Source: Dichetophora obliterata
Lineage: Eukaryota; Arthropoda; Insecta; Diptera; Sciomyzidae
Length of the DNA: 64,000 nt
Reading direction: 5' to 3'
Assembly: GCA_963920525.1 (NCBI GenBank)
Contig: OY986439.1
Span: 212,019,500 to 212,083,499 of the forward strand
The position numbers were made by a program, and so were the translations under genes. Positions 46,703-58,196 of the stretch are shown in pieces. Every line of letters starts with the position of its first letter. The first letter of the stretch is position 1. The notes under the pieces are model-generated. The model saw only the letters and a list, made by a program, of their open reading frames with translations, was not told the DNA's origin and did no database searches.

Positions 46703-46953
46703 TCTGTGGTCACAAGGAATAATGATTAAACTCAAAATATCGTAAAAAAGCGATATGGAATTTACTTTATTGCCAATTTTTGGCAGTATGCAGATATCCA
46801 TTTTTGCCCAGAACTTATCATCACTTATGTCTGCACATATTTTGTTTGTTACGGTTCATATAAATTAAAAAAAAAATGGGTCGTAGTTCGTGCAATTAAA
46901 ATATCGTTTTTTACGATACTTTGAGTTTAGTCGTTATTCCTTGTGACCACAGA
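46703..46953. mobile_element. 251-bp MITE with ~55-bp inverted ends and TA duplication
   Basis: Left end TCTGTGGTCACAAGGAATAA at 46703 is mirrored at 46953. The arms continue through AAACTCAAA and TATCGTAAAAAA with few mismatches. TA at 46701-46702 and 46954-46955. Likely non-autonomous Tc1/mariner-type. Confidence 0.85.
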
Positions 46954-47126
46954 TATTACCACTTCTTTTAACCACTGAAACATTAGCCATTAGAAAAAGA
47001 TATCGAAAACGTATTTATGCAGTAAAAATATTACATAATGCGAAAATTTCGATTCTGATATAGACTCTTCATTATCTTCTTCAAGTAAAAATACCATATA
47101 ACAAATCAAATAAAAACCATAAGATT

Positions 47127-47475
47127 ATGTGTTCCATTTGTATGAGAGGTGCCACGCCCACTTATACAATCACGCCTAAGCTTGCCACATGTGCTTCAAA
47201 TGACGTACTTGATGATTGCCTAAGTTTTTATATTCGTAGATTTACTGGTTCTCCAGATATAGCGAACAATGTGTTCCAGTTATATGGGAGGTGCCACGCT
47301 GCTTTGTCCAATCATGTTTATATTAGACCTTCAAATGAAGGACCTTGTGTACTTCATATGACGTACTTGATTATTTCTGAAAGTTTTGTTTTTGTAGCTT
47401 TATTGGTTCTCCAGATTTTGCGAAAAATGTGTTCCATTTGTATGGGAGGTGCCAAGCCCACTTGTAAATAGATAT
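47127..47475 (+). repeat. ~142-bp satellite, short array (about 2.5 units)
   Basis: The core GTGTTCCATTTGTATG / GGAGGTGCCACGCCCAC recurs at about 47149, 47291 and 47449 (142 and 158 bp apart). The same core in inverted orientation, also with a 142-bp period, forms the array at 53460-54190. The 114-codon open frame across it is an artefact of repetition. Confidence 0.85.
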
Positions 47476-47835
47476 TGAAAACCCTTTTTTGTTTTTTTCA
47501 CGTTGCTGTGCCTAAAATACTAAAAACGGCCATAAAAGTCAACAAAATAATTTAATCCCTCTGTACAATTTGTACATATACAAATCGTTCTACTGTGCTT
47601 CGTTAGGATCGTTTAAACAACATGTTTAAACCAAGAATAGCTAAAATTTGCATTCACTATCAAAAAGTACCACTAATTATAAGTTATGCTTGCGTTTATC
47701 TGATAAAAAGTGAATTTTTCGAACTTTCGTTAAGTTCTGAAATTTTCGTTAAGTTTTTGAAACTTTCGTTAAGGTTAAAATTTTCAATTAATACATCAGT
47801 TCTCACATATTAAGCTTCGTTAAGTTCAATATTTC

Positions 47836-49640
47836 ATTACTTCAACCCAAAATTTGCGTCTCACAACTCTCCTACCCACAATGTCTGCAGTGCTCTCAAG
47901 TGTAAGCAATAATTGCCAACGTGTACATTATGACAAAGAACGCTATTTTTTTTTCTATTCAAATTTATGCTTTAAAACGGATACAAAAGCAAATCATTGA
48001 TTTATTTGCAATTGCTTTTATCTTTTGCCTCAAACCGCTAACTAGAGTAATGCTCAACCATCATATTTATTAAAAAGGAAACCCTTTTTTCTTGCTCTCT
48101 ACTGCTGCTGCCCGAATCATATAGCATTCGTTCAATGCTACACTGACACATCAGGCTGGACATTCACATTACAGTCGGTAACCGAAAAAACGAAAAACAC
48201 AAAAAAGAGGATCATTCATATTTTTATTAATATAAGCTAAAAAATGTCTACTCAAGGCAACAAAATCGCGCAGTGTGAGTTGACGAATACGAGTACCGAG
48301 CAGAAAAACAACAATCAACAACAAGCAGAACAAAAAACCAACAAAAAATATACAAAACATCCCTCCGAAGTCTGAGCTCAAAAGATTCAAACGCAACCGA
48401 TTTGTAATTAACAAAATTGCCAAGCAGCCACTCATACCCTACAATAAGCATTGCTTGTGCTTCTTTTTCTACTTCTTCTACTACTACTACTTATTTCCAA
48501 TGCCACTCATGCCGAAGACACGCATGCAACCACCATCACCTCCTACAACAATACACACGTAGACAAGCGTTCAAGTGTGCGTCTTTGGAGAAAAATTTTG
48601 AAATTTTCCAAAATTCACAAAATTTTCAAATCATATGCGAAAAAAGTCTAGGACGAGTGTTGCAGAAGCGGGATCGCAAAGGCACCCAATTTTATTTATA
48701 ACAAAATGCAAATGAAAGGGTTCTTCATTGCGGCAATATAAGCCAGCAACATCTCAATCGGCATGCTGACAAGGACAACGGCAACGCACAACGAGAAGGA
48801 TGTCGTCGTTGGCAATCGAACTTCTCACATATTGTATTTTATTTGCGCACAATAAGTAATCAGTTGAAGGCGGCAAATAAGCACACACACACAAGTACAC
48901 CTAAACCCCCATCCCCCGCCCCCCTCCACTCAGGGTTTTATCCCTTTTTTGCAGCGCTGCGCTGTGCCAAAGAAGCAATGCTTACTGCATACTCCGAAAA
49001 AAACCAACGTCAAAAGAATTAAAATTCATTCGGGCAGAAAAATTTTAAAATATATGCAGGCGGTTGTAAAGACCAAGCACACCAATACCAGAACAAGGCA
49101 GGACTCTCGGGGGCAGCAGTCAGCGAGTGAGCTGTAGTTGTTTGGAGTGTGTGTGGATGGAGGCACGCCACGGCTGAGTTGAGTTTAAAAAAGGGCCAAA
49201 AACAAAAGATTTCGCTGTGACAATATCATTGATTTCTGATGCTTCAAATGTCTGCGTGTGGGTGCTCTAAGGATACACTTACGCACACGTGAAACAGACA
49301 TAGAAACAGGCCCACACATAAGACACAAAGACACAGACGACACATTACTATATTGGCTATAATCTCAAAAAGGACGCGACTTTTGTTGCTATTCGAGGTT
49401 GGGGGCAACACTTGAGCTGGATTTTGTCCCTTTTTTTGCCTAATGAGTGTGTGTGTTATGTGTGAGTGAGTAAGTTTGTGAATACTGCTTGATTTTGCAG
49501 CAGCAGCCGTGTTTTTTTATTTTAAATTACAACCATATTTAATATTTGTGCTCTTTTATAGAGAAATAAAGGTCCATACATCTAGCCTGGATTATTAATT
49601 ATTTCAGATGCAGTAAATAATCGATTATTTTAAGATAATT
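47836..49640. other. Gene-free stretch, simple repeats
   Basis: Includes CTTCTTCTA and ACTACTACT tracts (48455-48492), (CA)n at 48883-48893 and a C-rich run near 48905-48930. Several short frames on both strands (48169-48701, 48949-49137) are not supported by domain or composition. Confidence 0.5.
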
Positions 49641-49645
49641 TTAAG

Positions 49646-49924
49646 CTTGCACGGCGTATCACAAAAATTTCTGATGAAGCCTTTAGCAGGGCCGAAATTG
49701 CAATAAAGTCAGCTAGTGATGTTTTCCTTTTCATATTGAAAAAACTTTGTTGTTGTTGTTTCTTTGGAAAGATTCGTTAGAACAATTAATTGTTCTAACC
49801 TTGACCTAAAGCTCAATAAACGATTTTAAACTATTAAACAACTAGAATTTGTATTGAAAATCAAGTATGATTTAAACTTTCAAACATTTAGAATTTGTAT
49901 TTAAATCATATAAAATCAACATAA
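49646..49924 (+). repeat. Solo diverged copy of the 573-bp family
   Basis: Matches the second half of the unit from GCTTGCACGG (49646) to ATAAAATCAACATAA (49924), with many substitutions. It has the same right terminus as the array units and the fragment at 32241-32298. Confidence 0.85.
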
Positions 49925-50854
49925 TTTTAAAATAATTGTAAGATAAATACGAAATAATATTTTTATATTGCAGTGAAAAGAGATATTGAATACGATGGAT
50001 GTATTAAAAAAAAATATGAGGGGTCTTATTAATTTGAACCACTTAAAAAACACTTTGTTAAAAAAAAATCTTTTGTACATCAAACTAAATATTATTAAGT
50101 TTATATTAAATTTTAAGTAAATTTTATTTGCCCTTCCGTAAGCCGTTCGCAGTTTGGACTTAATTTCCGTACTACAAAATGTTGTCAACGACTTCGCAGT
50201 TTCTCAAAGAGATAAATGAAAAAGTCTTTGTTCATATGAAAAAATAACACTAAAAACTATAAGACAATCTATTAGCAGCCAATCAGAACACATATTTTTT
50301 TTGCGCTATTTTAAACAAAAGAAAAAAATAAAAATTTTGAATTTACCTTTCAAACGTTCTAAAAAAATAACATTTTTATTTAAAGGAATGATTAGGTAGG
50401 TAGGTAATAAGGTTTAAAGTTGTAATTTGACATGCAATTTATTCTTATAGTACACATATATTTAAATATATCTATATATATCTTTTATACTATCATATAA
50501 AATTGAAGTGAAAATTTCAAGTTACGACTTTACTCCAAAAGTACTGGGCCGATTTTTATGAAATATTTTTTAAAATATCATAGTTGTTCTAAAGACTTAT
50601 TTAGGGGTATTTTTCTTTCGAAATCTTAATAATAAGTATATTTAATTAAGGTATTACATTTTTTAAGAAATCATCCCAGCTGCCACGCATTGCTTATTCG
50701 TTGTCTATTGACGCGTTTGTGCTGCGAGAGTTTCAATAAGTTCCATGTTGCTCTCTATTTTTCTCTTTCTCTTCGTGCTCAGCTAGCACAGCGCAGCAAA
50801 AAAAAAACTGATGAGCCTCGAAGAAGGCGAAAATTGAGATACATATAAATGCAG
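49925..50854. other. No gene recognised
   Basis: AT-rich. The 90-codon minus-strand frame (49916-50188) is Phe/Ile/Asn-rich and unconvincing. The stretch 50500-50570 (CTGGGCCGATTTTTATGAAA) looks like dispersed-repeat DNA, but I cannot name it. Confidence 0.4.
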
Positions 50855-52896
50855 AGCGCCGCACAGTGGCCCCAAATGGACCTTTGCGTCTCAAAAATCT
50901 GTAACTTTTTTGTCTCTTGATATAATTAAGCCAAGCTTGGAATATGTTATATATATTCAATAAATCGTTTGAACTATTTTTTTCAAAATTCATGCTGTTT
51001 TTTATTACTAAAATTTTATTTAAAGTTAAGAAATATACGATTATGGCTTGATTTGTGCGTTTCAAAATGCTCTAACTTTCGTGTCTCTTGCAATAATGAT
51101 GAAGCTCAATTTAAAATATCTTTTCTATGATATTCAATAAATCATTTAAACTACTTTTTTTTAAATCCATTTTAGTTTTTAGCACCAAAATTTAGTTTTA
51201 TATTAAAAAAAATACAATTGTTTAAAAAATACTTTTTTGTTTCTTGAAATATTTAAGCCCAATTTGGAATGTGTTTTCTTTGGTATTCAATAAATCACTT
51301 GAACTAATTTTTTCCAAAATCAATTTTAGTTTTTAGTACTATTTTTTCAAGTTCAAAAAATACGATTTTGCTTTTCAAAATTGTGTAACTTTATTTATTG
51401 TCTCTTGCAATAATGAAGCCAAATTTAAAATATATTTTTTATGATATTCAATAAATCATTTTAATTACTTTTTTCAAAATCTATTTTAGTTTTTAGTACC
51501 AAAATTTTGTTTTAAATTTTAAAAAAATTAGATCTTGGCTTTAAAAAATCGGAGGTTTTTTTTTAAATATTTAAGCCCAATTTAAAATGTATTTTCTTTG
51601 ATTTTCAATAAATCACTTGATTTACTTTTTTTCCAAAATTCAGTATAGTTTTTAGTACTAATTTTTTTTCAAGTTCAAAAAATACGAATTTGAGTTTCAA
51701 AATTGTGTAACTTTATTGTCTCTTGCAATAATGAAGCCGAATTTAAAATATATTTTTTATGATATTCAATAAATCATTCAAACTACCTTTTTCAAAATCC
51801 ATTATTTTTATTATTACAAGCTTGTTAAGATTATTCTTACAAACTGATAGAAATTTTTATAATTTTTGAAATCTTGAAAATAAAGTCTTAAATCTAAAAT
51901 TTAAATTTAAAGTAAAGTAGTTTGTGCAAAGTGTTTTGTTGTGTGCGGTAAAAGTTGGGCACCACATGCGTGAGATTTGGGGCAGACTCCACATATATAA
52001 CCATGATCACGGAAAACAACACATCAACACAAAAATCGTATTTGTTGAAGAATTCTGATATACACCAGAAAACATATTTAATACAATAATACGATGCAGG
52101 ACAAAGGCATGGAATACCAAAAAAATTTCAAGAAATAGTTGAATTGTGCAAAGTTACTATAAAAACCCCAAAAACGCAAGTACATAATATGTGATGAGTT
52201 AGAAAGGCCAGCAAGGCCCCCTTTTGCATTCCTACGCCACTGGTTTCTTCTAGACAAACATGTATTTGAGAAAGTTGCAGATTTTAACGGAACTATCAAT
52301 TGCGACTGCATCAACAGAGTTTAATAGAAGAAAAAAAAAATAAAGTTTATGGGATAGTTTTTTGCCATGCACCTACGTTATGAAAATTTAAATTTTTCAA
52401 AAAGGGCAAAATTGCAGCAACTAATTTTTGTTTTGTCTAGTTAGCAATACACTAAGTAACCAAATGCACTATGAAAGAAAACAGCGCAAGAGAGCGCAAT
52501 TATTTAAACCTTAATCAAAGATGAAAAAAATGCAGGTTGATAAAAAATATTAAATTTATTAAATAAAACAACTTTTTGTTTTCTTTTTGTTTTTGCAAAA
52601 AGCTTAAACATTAAGCTTTCTAACAGTATATAGTACTTATGTTATCAATGCAAAAAGTGTTGAAAAATTCGATTAAAAACGTTCTTCATTTTGTTGCTTA
52701 TATAGGACTGTGTCTTGAGAACACTTTAGCAAGCCATATAACTAAATAGTGTCATTTTTTTTAGAAAATTTTCATTGTAGTACAAAATTTTACCTTTTCT
52801 TAGATTATTTTCATAATGATACAGGCTGCAAGAGTAATTTGTAAAAAAATCATTTATGAGACGCAAACGTCCATTGGAGCCCACTTTGCGGCGCTC
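50855..52896. mobile_element. 2-kb inverted-repeat element with internal tandem repeats
   Basis: The ends are inverted copies of about 45 bp: GAGCGCCGCACAGTGG and GGACCTTTGCGTCTCA on the left, with partners at 52850-52896. Between 50890 and 51800 a ~160-bp unit is repeated about six times (markers TTCAATAAATC at about 50959, 51133, 51293, 51448, 51605, 51767, and TGTCTCTTG). No transposase seen. The rest of the interior (51800-52850) is anonymous. Confidence 0.75.
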
Positions 52897-53455
52897 CAAA
52901 ACAAAACAAAATAAAAAAGATCAGTTTTTATTTCTTTGATATGTTTTGTCATAAAACAAAGGACGATGATGCCATATCGCATCACTAAGTCGTATGTACC
53001 AAAACTAACTGTATCAAATAAAAATTACTCAAAATCAAAATTAAGTAAAAATAACCACATCTGTGAAAAAATTTTGAATGCCGTCTTTAAGGCGTTAAAG
53101 AGATTGATAAAAAATATCCGTGGCAAAGCGGCAGACAACATTGGCCTTCTAGTATATATATAAAAATCTTCTGGTGTCCATGTGTTACTCCATCATTTCT
53201 GAACCATTTCAATGGTGTTGTTGATATTTTTAGGGTGTGTTCGGCCAGTCATGGCACGGGTTTTAAACTTATTTGTACAATATCGGATGAGTGGTTCTCG
53301 AGATACTGCAAAAATTGTGGATCCCCTTTCACCCATTCGATTTCTTGTATAAAATCACAAAAAATCAGTTTTTCGTTCTTTTTTAAATCAAAAATGACTG
53401 TTCTTACAATTTTCAAATATAAATATCGTGCTCCACATGCAGTTTTATTGATGAC
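52897..53455. other. Flank of the 142-bp array, no gene
   Basis: Short plus frames at 52936-53163 and 53235-53471 have no recognised domain. Parts near 53260-53460 share wording with the array (ATGCAGTTTTATTGATGACAT) and may be decayed units. Confidence 0.45.
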
Positions 53456-53459
53456 ATTT

Positions 53460-54190
53460 AAAGGGCGTTAGACAAGGAGGAGTGGCACCTCTCATGCAAC
53501 CCAAATTGGCGATATCGAATAGCTTTGGAGTTATAGGTTGCAGAGCGTCGGAATTCAGTATTCGACCCCAATTTATGTATGCAGTTTCATTGACTACATT
53601 TTATGGGCAATGAACAAGAGGGCGTGGCACCTCCCATACAACCCAGATTGGTGATATCGAAGAGCTTTGGTGTTATAGGTTGCACAGTGTCGGAATTCAG
53701 TATTCGACCTAAATTAACACAAGCAGTTTCATTGACTACATTTATGGGCTATGAACAAGAGGGCGTGGCACATCTCATACAACCAAGATTGGTGATATCG
53801 AATTGCTTTGGAGGTAGAGGTCGCATAGCGTCGGAATTCAGTATTCGACCTTAATTTACACATGCAGTTTCATTGACTACATTTTATGGGCAATTAACAA
53901 GAGGGCATGGCACCGCCCATACAACCCAAATTGGCGATTTCCAATAGCTTTGTAGTTATAGGTCACACAGTGCCGGAATTCAGTATTCGACCTCAATTTA
54001 CACATGCAATTTTACTGATAACATCTTATGGCGTTTGTCAATGGAGCATGGCACCTCCCATTTAACCCAAATTTGCTATATCGAATGGCTTTGGTGTGAT
54101 AGGTCGCATGGCGTCGGAATTCAGTATTTGACCCCAATTTATATATGCAGTTTCATTGATCACATTTTATGGGCAAAATATTTATTTGTT
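53460..54190 (-). repeat. ~142-bp satellite array, five units
   Basis: The marker CGGAATTCAGTATTCGAC recurs at 53549, 53691, 53832, 53974 and 54115 (142, 141, 142, 141 bp apart). Each unit contains GGCGTGGCACCTCCCATACA or a variant, the reverse complement of the core in 47127-47475. Open frames in this stretch are by-products of the repeat. Confidence 0.92.
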
Positions 54191-56377
54191 GATCGATATT
54201 TCGACTCAAGTGTTTAATTTTTATACGGCCAAAGCCTATTACAATTGCTAAAGTTACAACAAAAAGCCGATAACATCAATAATTTATGTACATATATAAA
54301 AATGACTTAAAAATTTGAAAGCAACTCCTGCTTCACTGCTCAAGAGTGCTTCAATTTTCGATAATTATCAACAGCTTTCATCTTTATACAATCTTTTAAG
54401 GCTTTGCTACACAAAATCATAACAAAAACTTTTAATCCCACTGTCAGCAACACTAACACCACCAGCAACAATTAAAAGCAGATCCATTGGATTACTGAGC
54501 GCACATTTGCAAAATCTAAGCCAACAATTGACAATCGAGAAACAAGAAAAACTCAGCGCGAAGAAGTCAGCCAAGTTTGTTTGAATATCAATTTTTTTTT
54601 TTTTTTTTTTTGTTAAATGCTCACAAATCATATGGAAAATGTAAGAGTAAGCTGAGCGTGGTTGTTTTAAACCACCCACCTACTATGTCATCATCAAAAG
54701 TGTCTTTGTCAAGCTCAAGGTCTTTTATAACATATCCAAAGGCGCTGCATGCAAAAATATACAGAATTCGTTGATTATTTTCTCCAATTATAACGCATAC
54801 ATACCCAAAAATCAAAATACTGAATAAAAAACCTTGCTGCTTGGCAGCAGAGTCGAAGTAACGCTGATGGTGCTCTTCGATTGCTGAATATTTTAAAATT
54901 TCAACCCTCTTTTATGTGAAATCGCTGACTTTGTTTAGTTTAACACCGTTCGAATTTGGCCAAAATAGCTATTGCCATCAATTTCTTATACTTAATATAG
55001 TCTTTTATTGTGTGAGTGTATGTGTATTTTAAGGAAAAGGGGAGCGCGAGGGGGACGTTTGTTCAACTCTTTTTCCACCTTGCCAGCACTGATGCCCAAC
55101 TGCTTCAACCTTCGCACCCACCAACAACAACAACGATTCTCCAAGCTAGACCCACAAAGCCAATAACTAGGTGACTGATGCGAAAAGGAAGCTGCGGCTT
55201 AGGCTGGGTGGCGGGTGCGAAGTTTTTGGCAGGATTTGATGGTGTTGATTGTAGTGGTAGTGGTGGTGGAGGTGGAGGTATTATTTGCAAGACAGACTGA
55301 CAGTTATAAAACCTAACGACGACGCCGCCACCGCCGCCGCCGCCTTCGACACAGACATAAAAACGTGTATTGAGAGATTTTGATTCGATTCATTAATTAA
55401 TACGAGATTTCAATTGGTTTGTTCGGGAGTGTTTGATTGGGTCGGGGGTTGGTTGGGTGGCTTCAGCTGTTGAGCTGTTTAAGTTGGCGGTTTGCTGTTG
55501 AAGGCTTTAATTTAAATTTTGCAAACGTGCCTTTGCTAGCTGCTGATTGTTAAGAATCTGACAGTCGCCCACACACAAACACACACACAATACATTCGTA
55601 CGATTTGTCGAATTTATTGTTTTTGTGTATGTATTTGTATTTTCAATAAACGTGTAATATTTTTGCTACCAACTTACTTTTAAATACACTACCTACCTAC
55701 ACTTCTGCTGCTTTTTAGCAAATGTTTGCATTTTGCAAAATGCATAAAACAAGAAAAAAATAAATAAATAAATATCAAAAAATTACACTTGAAAGATTTT
55801 ATGTCTTTCCCTGTCTGTCTGTCTGTCTGTCTGTTCATTTAAATTTTGGTCTAAAGCTAACTAAAGGTTTATTCATTCGACAGTCGTCGGGAGTCTATAG
55901 CTAACTCTGTTTGTCTATCTGTCTGTCCATCTGTTTGTCTGTCGATTTATCTGCTGGTTATATTCTGTCTGTCGTTGAGATATTAAAACGATAAATCAAC
56001 TTGGATTGAATTTTCATCCCTTTTTTCGACATCGTTGAATTTGCCAAAAATTATAAATTTCTATAAAGTTTTCAGGAGTTTTTGATGTGGTGGTGACGAC
56101 GTTGTCGCTCCAGTGGTATTGGTATTGGTATAGGTGGCATTGCTCAAGGTATGCTTACAAAATAGTAACAATCTGCTTAGTGTGCGTGGCTTTGTTTGTG
56201 TGTGTACGTGAGTGTTGTTATAAGTTTATAATTACGTTTTAGCAGCAAAAAAGTAGTCAGCTAGCTCTTAATTGCAGTCAAATTCTTGAAGAATATATAA
56301 AATAAAGCCGTATTTTTAGGCATGCAATTAATAAAACTTAAAATTAAGAAATATTTTGTTGTGTTTTAAGAGCATTT
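54191..56377. other. Gene-free stretch, simple repeats
   Basis: Poly-T at 54589-54611, (CCG)n at 55325-55343, (CA)n at 55573-55589, and (CTGT)n at 55812-55835 with weaker continuation to 55975. The proline-rich minus frame 55105-55290 is produced by a GGTGGTGGAGGTGGAGG tract. No gene supported. Confidence 0.55.
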
Positions 56378-56381
56378 TTAA

Positions 56382-58016
56382 CCCAACGTCAAACACATAT
56401 TCTAAAACCTTCGAACAAACACATATGCCTGGCCAGACCCCTATACGTTTTTATGCATTTGTATGGCAAAAAGGGTACCGTAACTTTGAATTTCTAAGCA
56501 TGCTCGTTTATTATTTTTGTCTTTAGACTTTTTTTTATTTGTTGATATATGTAGCTACCTAAATGTAAAAAATTTTTTATTCATTTTGTGGAATGCATGA
56601 AAAAAAAGTATAATCAACTTTAGAATGTTGTTGGCAAGCAGGACTGGTGCCAACAACATAAGTCAGATGATTACACTTTCGTATGGTTCAAAATTACTGG
56701 CAAGATTGTTATTCAAGAAGTTCCATATGTCGCGAATGGGAGCAGCTTTGTCGGTTTGTTGTCGAAATGCGAGCGTACGACTATCGTCAAAACGAATACA
56801 GCGCATCAAAGTAACAAATCGTGTATATGACATGGCTGCACGGAATATTGGAAGTGCATCAGTTTGCCACATCAATCTTGAGAGCTGCATAGTATTATGA
56901 CTGACTCCAAAAGCCAATAGTATCGCAATAAAAGCGTCAAGCTCAACACTTGTCATATCAACCCATACTCGTGGTGTGCAGTTTGCATGTTCTGAGTTCT
57001 ATTTGCGTGTAACTTTTTCTCCATATAGATTTGTTTGTGTTACGATGATGAACGTAATATTCGGTGAAAAGAAAAGCTTGAACACCTCAAGCGGAGTGGT
57101 CAGGTTTGTTTTTGGTCCACCTCTGAAACGCATGATGTTGTGCTGACGGAATCTCACTGTAGCGGGTTCAGCTGTACTCCACTTGGTACCATCTTTTCCG
57201 AGCAAAAAACCGTCTGCAGCTTGAGTTGGTGCATTCTCACTTTCTGCTTCGGATTCTTCATCGCTGTCGAATGTTTCATTTGCTTCAATATCCAATTCAT
57301 ATCCAATGTCCGAGGCGTCATCTTCGGTCACAAAATCTGTGTTTTCACCGCTTTGGTCTTCAAATAAATCTAGTTCTTCGTCTGCTTCTGTGTGAAGTGC
57401 GAAATCACGCTGTAACGCTGATGATAGTTGTTGTTGGAAATTATCAGTAAGGCTGCCTGTACGCAAGCGCGTATTGTACACAAATTCTAAATCCTCTGCC
57501 ATAACAATAGTAATAATTTCACTTTAGTTTCCGCACAAAAAATTTATATTTCGGACTGTCGATGTTGTATGTTCAGCATTCAATAAACTAACTGAACTCA
57601 AAACCAAAATCACAAACGAAAGAGAAAAAAATAAGAGAAAAGTGAACACAAAAAATACCTGGAAGCAAACATCTGCATTGAATTCACATAAAAACAACCG
57701 AAAATATAAAAAAAAAACATGGAAACAACAATCTGCATTGTATTCGCAGAAAGGTAACCCAGAACGTGTATAACAATAATTTATTTCATACTTATTGTAT
57801 AGGGGTCTGGCCAAGCATATGTGTTTGTTCGAGAAGGGACTTTTTTGCAGTTTTCTTCGTGTTAGAACGATATTTTAGAATTTTTTATTTTTATATAGAA
57901 AGCCAACAATATTTTACGCTACCGGGAAATGCAAATATCTACCTAAACTAGAAGTATGTTTAATTAACGCTCAAAAATGAAATATGCTTTGTTAGAACTA
58001 TTTGTTTGTCCAAGGG
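56382..58016 (-). mobile_element. piggyBac-like element, internally deleted
   Basis: TTAA lies at both borders (56378-56381, 58017-58020). The termini start CCC on the left and end GGG on the right, with related sequence behind (TCAAACACATATTCTAAAA versus, inverted, ACAAACAAATAGTTCTAAC). A second inverted pair of 37 bp lies inside (56410-56446 and 57797-57833, around ACACATATGC and GGCCAGACCCCTATAC). TTAA duplication and CCC/GGG tips are the hallmark of piggyBac. At 1635 bp it is shorter than complete members and carries only the first part of a transposase. Two diverged ~55-bp repeats lie at about 57655-57760. Confidence 0.92.
56663..57502 (-). pseudogene. piggyBac-like transposase, N-terminal part only
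   Basis: From ATG at 57502 the minus strand reads an acidic N-terminus (ASDIGYELDIEANETFDSDE), then TPLEVFKLFFSPN and VTQTNLYGEKVTRK. A TAG follows at 56999-57001, and the same frame continues with NSEHANCTPRVWVDMTSVEL and SYTRFVTLMRCIRFDDSR to a stop at 56663. The R-F-x-x-L-x-x-x-x-R-F-D-D block matches the start of the piggyBac DDE domain. The catalytic aspartates and the C-terminal Cys-rich finger are absent, lost in the internal deletion. Apart from one stop the retained 280 codons are open. Confidence 0.9.
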
Positions 58017-58020
58017 TTAA

Positions 58021-58196
58021 ATGTTTAAAAAAAAAAAGATCAAAGAACCAAGGCTTGCGCCTTATAAAAACAAGGTTTGGTCTTTGATCTGAAAGGAAAG
58101 GGATAGATTATTTAGAGGAATTGATTAGAACCATACGTTAATTATTGATTGGGCGAAACAACCGTTCAAAGACAATTTGAATTTATTTTAACAAAG
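58021..58196. other. Short spacer with small hairpin
   Basis: GATCAAAGAACCAAGG (58038) and its inverted partner ending CTTTGATC (58090) form a stem of about 16 bp right beside the piggyBac end. Otherwise nothing recognised. Confidence 0.5.

Larger units (their letters stand above)
42425..47835 (-). repeat. CTTAACGAA motif cluster E, inverted orientation
   Basis: Reverse-complement copies (TTTCGTTAAGTTT and close variants) at about 42430, 42779, 42944, 44961, 44983, 45083, 45402, 45534, 47723, 47745, 47764 and 47818. Variants such as TTCGTTAGGTTTT (42529) and TTCGTCAAGTTT (45276) also occur. All share one orientation. No motif copies were seen to the right of this block in the window. Confidence 0.85.

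Noticed and set aside
53235..54217. Several plus-strand open frames
   Set aside because: They follow the 142-bp satellite units and are repeat artefacts.
55105..55290. Proline-rich protein on the minus strand
   Set aside because: Encoded by a GGT/GGA-type simple tract, with no domain or splice context.
57140..57450. Plus-strand open frames opposite the piggyBac transposase
   Set aside because: Antisense shadows of an acidic N-terminal region.
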